In this document: positions 7,278-16,563 of the stretch, in pieces
How positions within the stretch are numbered: the stretch's first letter is position 1
How the letters are laid out: each line of letters starts with the position of its first letter
Source: Sneathiella sp.
GTDB taxonomy: Bacteria; Pseudomonadota; Alphaproteobacteria; Sneathiellales; Sneathiellaceae
Reading direction: 5' to 3'
Length of the DNA stretch: 38,271 bases
Assembly (NCBI RefSeq): GCF_002694385.1
Contig: NZ_NZMB01000028.1
Span: 1-38,271, forward strand
Program-made: the position numbers and the translations under genes
The notes under the pieces: generated by a model
Told to the model about the DNA's origin: nothing
Seen by the model: only the letters and a program-made list of their open reading frames with translations
Database searches by the model: none

Positions 7278-8521
7278 TTCGGCCCCCGGATGGCAACAAT
7301 ATTATCATCCCGCTGGCCGCGCACGATGCGGTCCAGCGCAGCGGCCCAGGAGTCCAGTGCGTGCCGTTTCTCGTCTTCATATCCAAAGCGGTTATAGATG
7401 CCTGCCACGCCTCCGAAACTACCGCTGACGTGGTTGAGTATCTTTTCGACGACATGAGGCGCAATGCCAAGCCGTGCCATACCACTGGCGGCAGTCCGGC
7501 GAAGGTCATGGTATCGCCAGTTATTCACGCCACTGGCGTCGTCGAGATTGCGTTTCGCTTTCGATAGGCCGGAAGCGGGGTTTTCCTCCGGGCTGCGGGA
7601 GGATGGAAAAATAAAGTCGGACTTGTCGATCTTCGACTGACTATTAATGATTTCGAGTGCCGCCTCGGATAAGGGCACCCGGTTCTCGACGCCATTCTTG
7701 GCGCGATCAGCGGGAATGATCCAGACCTTGTTATCCTGATCAATTTCGGACCAGCGCATGGATACAACTTCATTGCGCCGCTGTGCGGTCAGGATCAGGA
7801 GCAAGGTAATAGGTCCGAAGGGCTTGCCCATGTTTTCGGCGGCGATACAGACCTTCTTTATTTCATCGTCTGTGAGAACGCGGTCACGGGTTTTTTCGGC
7901 GTGCGGGGGCTTCACTCCCGCAGCCGGATTATCGCCGAGCAGATCGACGGAAATGGCCCAGTTGAAAAACCGGCGAACCAACGACAAAATCCGGTTCGCC
8001 ATCACTGGCGAGGTTTCCGCTTTTGTCTCGATCAGGCTGATTATGTCGCTGCGCTTGATCCCATCCAGCGGTAAATCCCCCAGAACAGGCAGAACATCGA
8101 TCTTCATGGTTCGGTCCTGCTGATCGGCGGTTCTGTTCTTTTTGCGGCAATGGGCGAGAAACCTGTCAGAGACGCTCCGCAAGGTGACGATTTCCGCGCT
8201 GGCTACTTGTGCCGCCGCTTCCCGCCGCTTTCGCTTTTCAAGTACAGGGTCGCCACCTTCGCGAAGCTGCGCCTTGAATTTTAATGCCCTGTCCCGCGCA
8301 TCCGTCAGGCTTAGTTCCCGGTAGTCGCCAAGGGTGAAGCGGGACGGGTTCTTTTTACCGGGCCGCCGTGCCGTGACGATCCAGGAGCGGTTGCCACTTG
8401 GGGAAACCCTCAAGGCCAGTCCCGGAACCCTGTAAGGGCCGTTGTCCTTATAATCCGTTTGCCTGCCATTCAAGGCGGCGACTTTATCCAGTCTGGTTTT
8501 CTGTGTCGGGAGTTCGGGCAT
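7274..8521 (-). CDS. Tyrosine integrase of the P4/DUF4102 type
   Basis: The protein has 415 residues from the ATG at 8521, which follows TTGGAAAA; a possible start at 8566 adds 15 unlikely residues. It has the N-terminal arm-binding domain (about 5-100, with the typical VPGLALRVSPSGNRSW stretch), a SAM-like core-binding domain (about 112-200) and the catalytic domain (about 215-390). Catalytic residues are R248 in TAQRRNEV, H338 and R341 in YHDLRRT, H364 in LNHVSG and the nucleophile Y376 in GIYNR. All are present, so the enzyme should be active. It catalyses site-specific recombination between element and chromosome. The tRNA-Arg fragment 185 bases upstream marks its target. Confidence 0.95.
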   Translation of the reverse strand: MPELPTQKTRLDKVAALNGRQTDYKDNGPYRVPGLALRVSPSGNRSWIVTARRPGKKNPSRFTLGDYRELSLTDARDRALKFKAQLREGGDPVLEKRKRREAAAQVASAEIVTLRSVSDRFLAHCRKKNRTADQQDRTMKIDVLPVLGDLPLDGIKRSDIISLIETKAETSPVMANRILSLVRRFFNWAISVDLLGDNPAAGVKPPHAEKTRDRVLTDDEIKKVCIAAENMGKPFGPITLLLILTAQRRNEVVSMRWSEIDQDNKVWIIPADRAKNGVENRVPLSEAALEIINSQSKIDKSDFIFPSSRSPEENPASGLSKAKRNLDDASGVNNWRYHDLRRTAASGMARLGIAPHVVEKILNHVSGSFGGVAGIYNRFGYEDEKRHALDSWAAALDRIVRGQRDDNIVAIRGPK

Positions 8522-8539
8522 GATATTTTCCAATCCTAA

Positions 8540-8580
8540 ATGTTGCCTTGAGAGAAGTTTAAGCAACCTCTAGGCAACAT
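8540..8580. promoter_or_regulatory. Inverted repeat upstream of the integrase
   Basis: ATGTTGCCT (8540-8548) and AGGCAACAT (8572-8580) form a perfect 9-bp inverted repeat with 23 bases between, immediately upstream of the integrase start. The arm contains the GGCAACA half-site of the palindromes at 3781-3940. It could be an operator for the integrase or an arm-type binding site. Confidence 0.5.
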
Positions 8581-8705
8581 ATTGCGCTTACACCTCATTA
8601 TCGCATGATAACACATAATGCAATAAAAATGGCTGTAATTAGCGGATTTATGCTGTATTCTTGAAATCTGGCGACACTTATCAATTGCCCGATAACGTCA
8701 ATTTC

Positions 8706-8755
8706 ATTGACTTCTAATCAATAGGTCGCACGTTCGAGTCGTGCCGGGGTCGCCA
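8706..8755 (+). other. attachment site: 3' half of tRNA-Arg(UCU)
   Basis: The segment folds as the second half of a tRNA: anticodon stem ATTGA/TCAAT with loop CTTCTAA (anticodon TCT, 8713-8715), variable AGGTC, T stem GCACG/CGTGC with loop TTCGAGT, acceptor strand CGGGGTC, discriminator G and encoded CCA. The matching 5' acceptor GACCCCG and a D arm are absent upstream, so it is a fragment, not a gene. Beside an integrase this is the signature of integration into the 3' end of a tRNA gene; the intact tRNA should be at the other, unseen end of the element. Confidence 0.85.
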
Positions 8756-8941
8756 ACTATTTCAATGACTAGAGTTTGTTCGGTAATCTAGTTTTGCGGC
8801 GCGGTCAGCCCCTCAGCACGACCGCACTTGGCCTATAAAGATCATCGGCCTGCACCCCATTCAGCAAGGCAGCCATGGACATAAAGCTGACATCGGTATC
8901 CAAACACGTCTTTGGGTGCATCATTTAATAACGGTACTTTG

Positions 8942-9640
8942 TTATATGACGCGATCATCAATCAGTGAGTTTGGTTTCGCGAGCATCTTGAGTGCCTTGA
9001 TGTCCGTTAGATGGACTGTTGAACCGTCCACGACGACGCCATAGGGTTTCAGCGTATTGAATGCACGGGACAGATTTTCAGGCGCCATTCCCAGAAGCGA
9101 TGCCAATGTGCGTTTATCAAAAGGTAGCAGTAAGGAACCGCTGCCACCTTGAGCATCGTTGTAACGGAGCAGTCTGTTGGCCAGCCGCTCGACCGCAGAT
9201 CTAAGTTTCAGGCCCTTATGTTCCTTGACGACTGCGCGGTAGCAATTTGCCAGTTCCCGGATGATTGCCGCCGCAAATGCCTTGTCCTTTTCGATGGCCG
9301 CCCGGATATCCTGAGACGGGATCATCAAGATACGGGACTTCTGACAAGTTCTAGCGGACATAAGGTAGACGGAATCATTTAGTACCGCCGCCAGAATGAA
9401 GGTTCCGACAGGGAGGACCATCGCCATTGTGGTTTCCCGTCCGTTGGCTTTGGCGTGGAGTTCTACACATCCCTCAACCACGACATACAGAAAATCCGCA
9501 GGATTACCTTCTTCAATCAAGTCCACCTGCTCAGGGAAAGTTTGAAAGTATGCTGCCTTGAAGATTGAGTTGAAGGTTTCCTCTTCCATCGATCGGAAAA
9601 GATGGATTGCTCTCACTTCAGGAAGGTCGGCTAAACGCAT
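8942..9640 (-). CDS. narR: Crp/Fnr regulator, NarR-like
   Basis: The ATG at 9640 gives 232 residues; the frame is open to a TTG at 9652. It has a cyclic-nucleotide-binding-fold sensor domain (about 10-120), a dimer helix and a C-terminal winged helix-turn-helix (about 165-215; KRTLASLLGMAPENLSRAF). The N-terminal cysteine cluster that holds the iron-sulfur centre of Fnr is absent, as in NarR, Dnr and NnrR. NarR of Paracoccus lies beside a fused narK and activates narKGHJI with nitrate or nitrite, which is the arrangement here, so NarR is the best call; a Dnr-like NO sensor is the alternative. A perfect Fnr-type box lies in its own leader. Confidence 0.75.
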   Translation of the reverse strand: MRLADLPEVRAIHLFRSMEEETFNSIFKAAYFQTFPEQVDLIEEGNPADFLYVVVEGCVELHAKANGRETTMAMVLPVGTFILAAVLNDSVYLMSARTCQKSRILMIPSQDIRAAIEKDKAFAAAIIRELANCYRAVVKEHKGLKLRSAVERLANRLLRYNDAQGGSGSLLLPFDKRTLASLLGMAPENLSRAFNTLKPYGVVVDGSTVHLTDIKALKMLAKPNSLIDDRVI

Positions 9641-9652
9641 CCGCTTTCTCAA

Positions 9653-9666
9653 TTGATAAATATCAA
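9653..9666. promoter_or_regulatory. Fnr/NarR-type box in the leader of the narR-like gene
   Basis: TTGATAAATATCAA is a perfect TTGAT-N4-ATCAA palindrome. Its edge is 12 bases before the ATG at 9640, next to the ribosome site, a place that would favour repression of the regulator's own gene. Confidence 0.7.
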
Positions 9667-9789
9667 GTCAAATACTAACAAAGATGCAAATATAAATCCA
9701 ACTTTTAATCCGTCATTCTTGATCCCTAAAATTGACGAAATTGTCATTTGCCAGCGTCTGGCTTGTTTTTATGATCTTATCCTATGCTG

Positions 9790-9803
9790 TTGATTCAAAT
9801 CAA
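9790..9803. promoter_or_regulatory. Fnr/NarR-type box of the narK promoter
   Basis: TTGATTCAAATCAA is a perfect Fnr consensus palindrome, 82 bases before the narK ATG. If centred at -41.5 it places the transcription start near 9838, with TACTTT (9828-9833) as a plausible -10 element. It is the likely activation site for narKGHJI by the NarR-like protein or Fnr. Confidence 0.75.
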
Positions 9804-9885
9804 CATTTCGACCCTGTAACTGGGCTCTACTTTCTCAAGAAATCAAAGCAATTGCGATTGGGTATTGATTGAGAGGGATGTTGTC

Positions 9886-12789
9886 ATGGTGGGGTCAGGC
9901 ATCAGTGCTGGCGATCAAAATCGTGCATTAACTGCCAGTACGCTTACGTTTACCGTCTGTTTTGCGGTGTGGACCATTTTTTCAATTATTGGTTTACAGA
10001 TCAAGGCAGAGCTGGGTTTGAACGATACTCAGTTTGGTATTCTGGTAGCAACTCCCATTCTTACCGGATCTATCAGCCGAATATTCTTCGGAATCTGGAC
10101 CGATCAGTACGGCGGGCGGATCATTTTTACGCTTCAGATGCTGCTGACGGCTTTGGCGGCATTTCTTCTGACACTGGTTTCCACCTACGAAATGCTCCTG
10201 CTTGCCGCTTTGGGTGTCGGGCTTGCCGGGGGCAGTTTTGCGGTCGGTGTTGCCTATGTGGCGAAATGGTACCCCAAGGAAAAGCAGGGCACGGCGCTCG
10301 GTATTTTTGGGATGGGGAATGTCGGAGCGGCGATCACAAACTTTGGCGCACCTTATCTTCTGATCCTGGTTGGCGGGCAGTGGCAGGGAGTAGCCCAGAT
10401 ATATTCCATCATCATGGCAGTTTCTGCTGTCCTTTTTTTCCTGTTCGCTAAAGAAGATCCTGACATTGCTGAGCGCAAAAAAGCAGGTATCAAGCGTGCC
10501 TCTTTTATGGAGCAAATTGAACCTCTCAAGAAGCTGCAGGTCTGGCGGTTTTCTCTTTATTATTTCTTTGTTTTTGGTGCTTTTGTTGCGCTAGCGCTCT
10601 GGCTGCCCCGTTACTATGTCGGCGCCTATGGCCTTGATCTGAAAACGGCCGGTCTGCTGGCTGCCGCCTATGCGCTTCCAGGGTCCGTTTTCCGGGCGAT
10701 GGGAGGATGGATGTCCGACAAATGGGGGGCCAGAACAATCATGTATTGGACATTCATTGTCAGTGTCATCTGCACATTTATCCTGTCCTATCCATCGACC
10801 GATTACACCGTTGCCGGTATTGACGGTCCGATCAGCTTCAATATCACCATTCCGCTTTGGCTGTTTGTACTTCTGACAATTATTCTCGGTTTCTTCATGT
10901 CGCTCGGCAAGGCGGCCGTTTTCAAGCATATCCCGACCTATTACCCGGGGCATGTGGGGTCGGTTGGCGGTATTGTTGGCCTGATTGGGGGGCTGGGAGG
11001 CGTTTTTCTGCCCATTGCATTCGGCTTTATGAATGACATTACCGGTGTGTGGACAAGTTGTTTCATGCTGCTGACGGTTCTGATTGCGATTGCTCTTACC
11101 TGGATGCATTTCACCATTCGTTTGCTGGAAGGAAAACGTGTTCCCGAACTGCGCAGGCCCCATGATCTGCCAGAGCTTGAAAGTATGCGTGATTTGCGCG
11201 GCTGGAATCCGGACGATCCCGTTCAATGGGAAAAGGATGGAAAGTCTATTGCCACCCGTAATTTATGGATATCTATCCCGGCGCTGCTGTGCGGATTTGC
11301 CGTCTGGCTCTACTGGGGCATTATCAGCGTGCAGATGATGAATTTGGGCTATCCCTTCACACAAAGCCAACTCTTTACATTAACTGCAATCGCCGGTCTC
11401 TCAGGGGCGACGTTGCGAATTCCCAGCTCCTTCTTTATCCGGATTGGCGGCGGACGTTACACTACCTTTATTACCACGGCACTCCTGATCATACCGGCAT
11501 TTGGCACAGGTGTTTTGTTACAGGATATCAATTCACCTCTCTGGCAGTTCCAGCTTATGGCCCTGCTGAGCGGGCTGGGAGGCGGTAATTTCGCCTCCTC
11601 CATGTCCAATATCAGTTTTTTCTACCCCAAGAAGATTCAAGGCTATGCCCTCGGCATGAACGCCGGTATCGGAAACTTTGGCGTCACCACGATGCAAATA
11701 CTTGTGCCGCTGGTCATGACATTCGCCATGTTCGGCGGCGATCCGATGATTTTGACGGCCTCCTCCGGTACGTTGATCGGGAAAATCCCGGCAGGAACGG
11801 AAACCTATATTCAAAACGCCGGATATATCTGGCTGGTTTTTCTTATTCCGCTGCTGGCGGCCATTTGGTTTGGGATGAATAACATTCGCGATACGCATGT
11901 ATCTCCGGATGCCACCTCTGCCATCAGTGCCTTTGTCAAGATTGGTGGCATGCTGCTTGTCGGGCTGCTGACATCAATATTTGGATTGTGGTTGCTGCTG
12001 CCAAGTGATGCCGGGGGATCCGGACTGGAGCTTTCCAAATGGCTAGTGCTTCCCATCATCATCGTGGTTACACTAATGCTGCTGCGGCTTATCCCCGGAA
12101 ATATCCAGCCCAACCTGAAGCGCCAGTTCAAGATTTTCAATAACAAGCATACCTGGGCCATGACGGTGATCTATACCATGACTTTTGGGAGCTTCATTGG
12201 CTTTTCGGCGGCATTGGCGTTGGCGATCCAGGTCATCTTTGGCTTTCAGCACGGCCTGGTCGATGGTGTGATGAACCACAGCGTCGCCAATCCGAACGGG
12301 CCGAGTGCCCTGACATATGCCTGGATGGGTCCCTTTATCGGCGCGCTGATCCGACCTGTTGGGGGAAAACTGGCGGACAAATACGGTGGGGCGCTGGTCA
12401 CCCAGATCATCAGTCTCGTTATGGTCCTGTCCGCACTCGGTGTCGCTTATTTCATGAAGGCGGCTTATGGATCGATGACACCGGAAGAATATTTCTTCCC
12501 CTTCTTGATCCTGTTTATCATTCTGTTTGCCGCAACCGGGATCGGCAACGGGTCGACCTTCCGGACAATTGCTGTCGTGTTCGATAAGGAACAGGCAGGG
12601 CCGGTTCTTGGTTGGACGTCGGCAATTGCCGCATATGGCGCTTTTATTATTCCGCAGGTCTTCGGCGAGCAGATACAGGCGACGACACCGGAGTACGCAC
12701 TCTACGGTTTCGCCATTTTTTACAGCCTCTGCATGCTGATTAACTGGTGGTTCTACCTCCGTAATGACGCCTATGTGAAGAACCCTTAA
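9886..12789 (+). CDS. narK: NarK1-NarK2 fused nitrate/nitrite transporter
   Basis: The protein has 967 residues from the ATG at 9886 (GAGAGG upstream) and contains two complete major-facilitator domains, about 24 membrane helices. Domain 1 (about 15-410) carries SISRIFFGIWTDQYGGR and the nitrate signature GIFGMGNVGAAITNFG; domain 2 (about 455-960) carries TLRIPSSFFIRIGGGR and GMNAGIGNFGVTTMQ. A charged cytoplasmic linker (ELRRPHDLPELESMRDLRG) joins them. In Paracoccus denitrificans such a fusion pairs a NarK1 nitrate/proton symporter with a NarK2 nitrate/nitrite antiporter; the same division is expected here. It is the first gene of the operon, and narG follows after 24 bases. Confidence 0.95.
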   Translation: MVGSGISAGDQNRALTASTLTFTVCFAVWTIFSIIGLQIKAELGLNDTQFGILVATPILTGSISRIFFGIWTDQYGGRIIFTLQMLLTALAAFLLTLVSTYEMLLLAALGVGLAGGSFAVGVAYVAKWYPKEKQGTALGIFGMGNVGAAITNFGAPYLLILVGGQWQGVAQIYSIIMAVSAVLFFLFAKEDPDIAERKKAGIKRASFMEQIEPLKKLQVWRFSLYYFFVFGAFVALALWLPRYYVGAYGLDLKTAGLLAAAYALPGSVFRAMGGWMSDKWGARTIMYWTFIVSVICTFILSYPSTDYTVAGIDGPISFNITIPLWLFVLLTIILGFFMSLGKAAVFKHIPTYYPGHVGSVGGIVGLIGGLGGVFLPIAFGFMNDITGVWTSCFMLLTVLIAIALTWMHFTIRLLEGKRVPELRRPHDLPELESMRDLRGWNPDDPVQWEKDGKSIATRNLWISIPALLCGFAVWLYWGIISVQMMNLGYPFTQSQLFTLTAIAGLSGATLRIPSSFFIRIGGGRYTTFITTALLIIPAFGTGVLLQDINSPLWQFQLMALLSGLGGGNFASSMSNISFFYPKKIQGYALGMNAGIGNFGVTTMQILVPLVMTFAMFGGDPMILTASSGTLIGKIPAGTETYIQNAGYIWLVFLIPLLAAIWFGMNNIRDTHVSPDATSAISAFVKIGGMLLVGLLTSIFGLWLLLPSDAGGSGLELSKWLVLPIIIVVTLMLLRLIPGNIQPNLKRQFKIFNNKHTWAMTVIYTMTFGSFIGFSAALALAIQVIFGFQHGLVDGVMNHSVANPNGPSALTYAWMGPFIGALIRPVGGKLADKYGGALVTQIISLVMVLSALGVAYFMKAAYGSMTPEEYFFPFLILFIILFAATGIGNGSTFRTIAVVFDKEQAGPVLGWTSAIAAYGAFIIPQVFGEQIQATTPEYALYGFAIFYSLCMLINWWFYLRNDAYVKNP

Positions 12790-12813
12790 AAATTTGATAT
12801 TGGGAGAGTTTTG

Positions 12814-15800
12814 ATGAGCAACCTGATAGACCGGTTCATCTATTTCACCGCCAGCCCGGAGACATTCTCGGATGGGCACGGCATCACCACGGAGGAAAGC
12901 CGGGACTGGGAGCAGGCCTACCGCGGCCGCTGGGCGCATGACAAGATCGTACGCTCGACCCATGGCGTCAATTGTACGGGTTCCTGTTCGTGGAAAATCT
13001 ACGTCAAAAACGGTCTGGTGACTTGGGAGACGCAATATACGGACTATCCGAGAACCCGGCCGGATTTGCCAAACCACGAGCCGCGCGGATGCTCGCGGGG
13101 CGCCAGCTACAGCTGGTATCTTTATAGCGCCGCGCGCCTCAAATATCCACTCATCCGCAGCCGCCTCGTCAAGCTTTGGCGGCAGGCGAAAAAGACGCAT
13201 CCCGATCCCGTCGATGCCTGGGCGAGTATCGCCTCCGATCCCGCCAAAATGCGTGAATACAAGGAAATACGGGGACGCGGAGGGTTTATCCGCGCCGACT
13301 GGGACGAGATGAACGAGATCATCGCGGCGGCGAATATCTATACCGCAAAAACCTATGGGCCCGACCGGGTCATCGGCTTCTCGCCAATCCCGGCGATGTC
13401 GATGGTTTCCTACGCCGCCGGAAGCCGCTATCTTTCGCTCATCGGCGGCGTCTGCTTGAGCTTTTATGACTGGTACTGTGACCTGCCGCCGAGCTCGCCG
13501 CAAACCTGGGGGGAGCAGACGGATGTGCCAGAGAGCGCGGATTGGTACAATTCCGGCTATATCATCGCCTGGGGTTCGAACGTGCCGCAAACGCGCACCC
13601 CGGATGCGCATTTCTTCACGGAAGTCCGCTACAAGGGTACCAAGACAGTATCGGTCACTCCGGATTATTCGGAAGTTGCCAAGTTGACGGACCTCTGGCT
13701 GAACCCGCGCCAGGGGACCGACAGCGCCATGGCGATGGCCATGGGGCATGTGATCCTGAAGGAATTCCACCTCGCCGGAAAATCGGACTATTTCCGCGAC
13801 TATTGCCGCCAGTATACGGATATGCCCTTCCTCGTCCGGCTCGAAAAGCAGGGCGAGCGGTATGTCGCGGGTCGGACATTGCGGGCGAGCGAGCTCTCCG
13901 GTCATCTTGGCGAGAGCGAGAATGCCGACTGGAAGCCCGTCCTTTTCGATGCGACGTCGAAAAGCCTCAAGGTGCCAAACGGCACCGTCGGCTCGCGCTG
14001 GGACAAGAGCGCCAAATGGAATCTGGAGATGAAGGACGCCCGCGACGGCTGCGACATCTCTCCGGAGATGACCTTCATCGACGATAGGGACGAGGTGGTC
14101 ACCGTCGGCTTCCCCTATTTCGGCAATCTCGAGAACGAGCAGCCGATCTTCAAGTCATCCGGCCATGATGGCATTCTCGACCGGAGCGTGCCGGTCAAGA
14201 AAGTGATGACCGCTGACGGCGAGGTGCTGGTTGCCACCGTGTTCGACCTGATGGTCGCAAACTACGGGATTGACCGCGGCCTCGGCGGCGGCAATGTCGC
14301 CAAATCCTTTGATGAGGATATTTCCTATACACCGGCCTGGCAGGAGCATTTCACCGGCGTTCCGGCCGCCAAGGTCATCAAGGTGGCCCGCGAATTCGCC
14401 GATAATGCCGACAAGACCCATGGCCGCTCGATGGTCATCCTCGGGGCCGGTGTCAATCACTGGTACCATATGGACATGATCTATCGCGGGATCATGAACA
14501 TGCTGATCATGTGCGGCTGTATCGGTCAGTCCGGTGGCGGCTGGTCGCATTATGTGGGGCAGGAGAAGCTGCGTCCGCAAACAGGTTGGCAACCGCTCGC
14601 CTTCGCGCTCGACTGGAACCGGCCGCCGCGCCATATGAATTCGACCAGCTTTTTCTATAATCATTCGAACCAGTGGCGTTATGAGAAGCTGAAGCTGGAC
14701 GAAATCCTCTCGCCGACGGCGGATAAGGAAAAATGGAAGAACCTGTCGCTGATCGACTGCAATGTGCGCTCCGAGCGGATGGGCTGGCTCCCTTCGGCGC
14801 CGCAGCTTGGCCAGAACCCGCTGGACCTCGCACGCGAGGCGGACGCCGCCGGGATTTCCGGCGCCGATCATGTCGTCAATAAGCTCAAATCCGGCGATCT
14901 GCAGTTCGCCTGCGAGGACCCGGACAATCCGCAGAACTTCCCGCGCAACCTGTTCGTCTGGCGCTCCAACCTGCTCGGCTCGTCGGGTAAGGGACACGAA
15001 TATATGCTCAAGCATCTGCTTGGCACCAATCACGGTATACTCGGCAAGGATCTTGGGGATGACGGTGCACAGAAACCGTCGGAGGTCGTCTGGCATGACG
15101 ACGCGCCGGAGGGCAAGCTCGACCTTGTCGTGACGCTCGACTTCCGGATGTCGACGACCTGCATCTATTCCGACATCGTTCTGCCGAGTGCGACCTGGTA
15201 CGAGAAGAACGATCTCAATACATCGGACATGCATCCCTTCATCCATCCCTTGAGCCGCGCCGTCGATCCGGCGTGGGAGAGCCGGAGCGACTGGGAAATC
15301 TACAAGGGCCTCGCGAAAGCCTATTCCGACCTTTGCCCCGGCCATCTCGGCGTCGAGAAGGATATCGTCTCGCTTCCGATCCTGCATGACACGCCGGCGG
15401 AACTGGCGCAGGCGCTCGGCGTCAAGGACTGGAAGAAAGGGGAGGTCGATCCGGTTCCCGGAAAAACCCTGCCAAACCTGATCACGGTGGAGCGGGATTT
15501 CCCGAACACCTATCAGCGCTTCACCTCCATCGGACCGCTGCTCGAAAAACTCGGCAATGGCGGTAAGGGGATCACCTGGAACACCGACGCCGAAGTCGCC
15601 TTCCTCGGTCTGCTGAACGGCACGCATTTCGAGGGCAGCAACACCGACCGGCCGAAGCTGGAAACCGATATCGACGCCGCCGAAATGATCCTCTCGCTCG
15701 CGCCCGAGACCAACGGGCAGGTCGCCGTCAAGGCATGGGAGGCATTGGGGCAGGCGACGGGCAGGGATCACACCCATCTCGCCCGCCCGAAGGAGGAGGA

Positions 15801-16554
15801 GAAGCTCCGTTTTCGTGACCTGCAGGCCCAACCGCGCAAGATCATTTCCTCACCGACCTGGTCAGGGCTGGAGGATGAGCATGTCAGCTATAACGCCGGC
15901 TATACCAATGTCCATGAACTGATCCCGTGGCGCACCCTGACGGGCCGTCAGCAATTCTATCAGGATCATGAATGGATGCGGGATTTCGGCGAAGGCTTCT
16001 GCCTTTACAAGGGGCCGGTCAACACCAAGACAATCGCCGCTGTCGCCCGCCATGGCAACGGCGACAAGCATGTCGCTCTCAACTGGATCACGCCGCACCA
16101 GAAATGGGGCATTCACTCGACCTATTCGGACAATCTGCTGATGCTGACCCTCAACCGGGGCGGCCCCGTCGTCTGGATCAGCGAAGTGGATGCGCGCAAG
16201 ATCGAGGTCAAGGATAACGACTGGATCGAGCTCTACAACGCCAACGGCGCCATTGTCGCCCGCGCCGTCGTCTCGCAGCGGGTGCCGGAGGGCATGACGA
16301 TGATGTACCACGCGCAGGAGAAAACCATCAACACGCCGAAATCGCCGACGACAGGCGCACGCGGCGGCATCCATAACTCGGTGACCAGGGCGGTCGTCAA
16401 ACCGACCCATATGATCGGCGGATATGCGCAGCTGTCCTATGGGTTCAACTACTACGGTACCGTCGGATCGAACCGCGATGAATTTGTCATGGTCCGGAAA
16501 ATAGAAAATGTTGATTTCGGTGACGAAAATCCCGTCACCGAAGCGGCCGAATAG
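12814..16554 (+). CDS. narG: Respiratory nitrate reductase alpha subunit
   Basis: The 1246-residue protein is the catalytic subunit, almost exactly the length of E. coli NarG. It reduces nitrate to nitrite at a bis-molybdopterin guanine dinucleotide site on the cytoplasmic side of the membrane. The FS0 iron-sulfur site is visible as HGVNCTGSC followed by RGCSRG (one His and three Cys ligands). YCDLPPSSPQTWGEQTDVPE contains the molybdenum-ligand Asp region. The N-terminus has no working Tat signal, as in NarG. GGGAGAG lies five bases before the ATG at 12814; a TTG at 12811 is also possible. Its third-position GC is far higher than that of narK. Confidence 0.97.
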   Translation: MSNLIDRFIYFTASPETFSDGHGITTEESRDWEQAYRGRWAHDKIVRSTHGVNCTGSCSWKIYVKNGLVTWETQYTDYPRTRPDLPNHEPRGCSRGASYSWYLYSAARLKYPLIRSRLVKLWRQAKKTHPDPVDAWASIASDPAKMREYKEIRGRGGFIRADWDEMNEIIAAANIYTAKTYGPDRVIGFSPIPAMSMVSYAAGSRYLSLIGGVCLSFYDWYCDLPPSSPQTWGEQTDVPESADWYNSGYIIAWGSNVPQTRTPDAHFFTEVRYKGTKTVSVTPDYSEVAKLTDLWLNPRQGTDSAMAMAMGHVILKEFHLAGKSDYFRDYCRQYTDMPFLVRLEKQGERYVAGRTLRASELSGHLGESENADWKPVLFDATSKSLKVPNGTVGSRWDKSAKWNLEMKDARDGCDISPEMTFIDDRDEVVTVGFPYFGNLENEQPIFKSSGHDGILDRSVPVKKVMTADGEVLVATVFDLMVANYGIDRGLGGGNVAKSFDEDISYTPAWQEHFTGVPAAKVIKVAREFADNADKTHGRSMVILGAGVNHWYHMDMIYRGIMNMLIMCGCIGQSGGGWSHYVGQEKLRPQTGWQPLAFALDWNRPPRHMNSTSFFYNHSNQWRYEKLKLDEILSPTADKEKWKNLSLIDCNVRSERMGWLPSAPQLGQNPLDLAREADAAGISGADHVVNKLKSGDLQFACEDPDNPQNFPRNLFVWRSNLLGSSGKGHEYMLKHLLGTNHGILGKDLGDDGAQKPSEVVWHDDAPEGKLDLVVTLDFRMSTTCIYSDIVLPSATWYEKNDLNTSDMHPFIHPLSRAVDPAWESRSDWEIYKGLAKAYSDLCPGHLGVEKDIVSLPILHDTPAELAQALGVKDWKKGEVDPVPGKTLPNLITVERDFPNTYQRFTSIGPLLEKLGNGGKGITWNTDAEVAFLGLLNGTHFEGSNTDRPKLETDIDAAEMILSLAPETNGQVAVKAWEALGQATGRDHTHLARPKEEEKLRFRDLQAQPRKIISSPTWSGLEDEHVSYNAGYTNVHELIPWRTLTGRQQFYQDHEWMRDFGEGFCLYKGPVNTKTIAAVARHGNGDKHVALNWITPHQKWGIHSTYSDNLLMLTLNRGGPVVWISEVDARKIEVKDNDWIELYNANGAIVARAVVSQRVPEGMTMMYHAQEKTINTPKSPTTGARGGIHNSVTRAVVKPTHMIGGYAQLSYGFNYYGTVGSNRDEFVMVRKIENVDFGDENPVTEAAE

Positions 16555-16563
16555 GAGAGTAAA

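Larger units (their letters stand above)
1..8755. mobile_element. Integrated genetic element (right part), tRNA-Arg target
   Basis: The block contains a tyrosine integrase, an AlpA-like regulator, a primase-polymerase/helicase, a phage-type small protein and mixed cargo. It ends on the right at a tRNA 3' half, where tRNA-targeting integrases leave a duplicated core. I see no second copy of this core and no intact tRNA-Arg in positions 1-8700, so the left end must be outside the window and the element is longer than 8.7 kb. Nearly all genes except the membrane protein at 1274 run leftward. A replication module without recognisable capsid or terminase-large genes suggests a phage satellite or a replicating integrative element, not a full prophage. 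The start coordinate here is only the window edge. Confidence 0.75.

Noticed and set aside
9733-9746. TGAC-N6-GTCA inverted repeat between narR-like gene and narK
   Set aside because: It resembles a regulator site, but the spacing does not fit Fnr, and no second copy supports it.
12073-13905. Long leftward open frame of about 610 codons over narK and narG
   Set aside because: It is antisense to strongly supported genes, is caused by high third-position GC, and shows no domain or ribosome site.
14155-15831. Leftward open frame of 558 codons inside narG
   Set aside because: Mirror frame of narG with no recognisable protein features.
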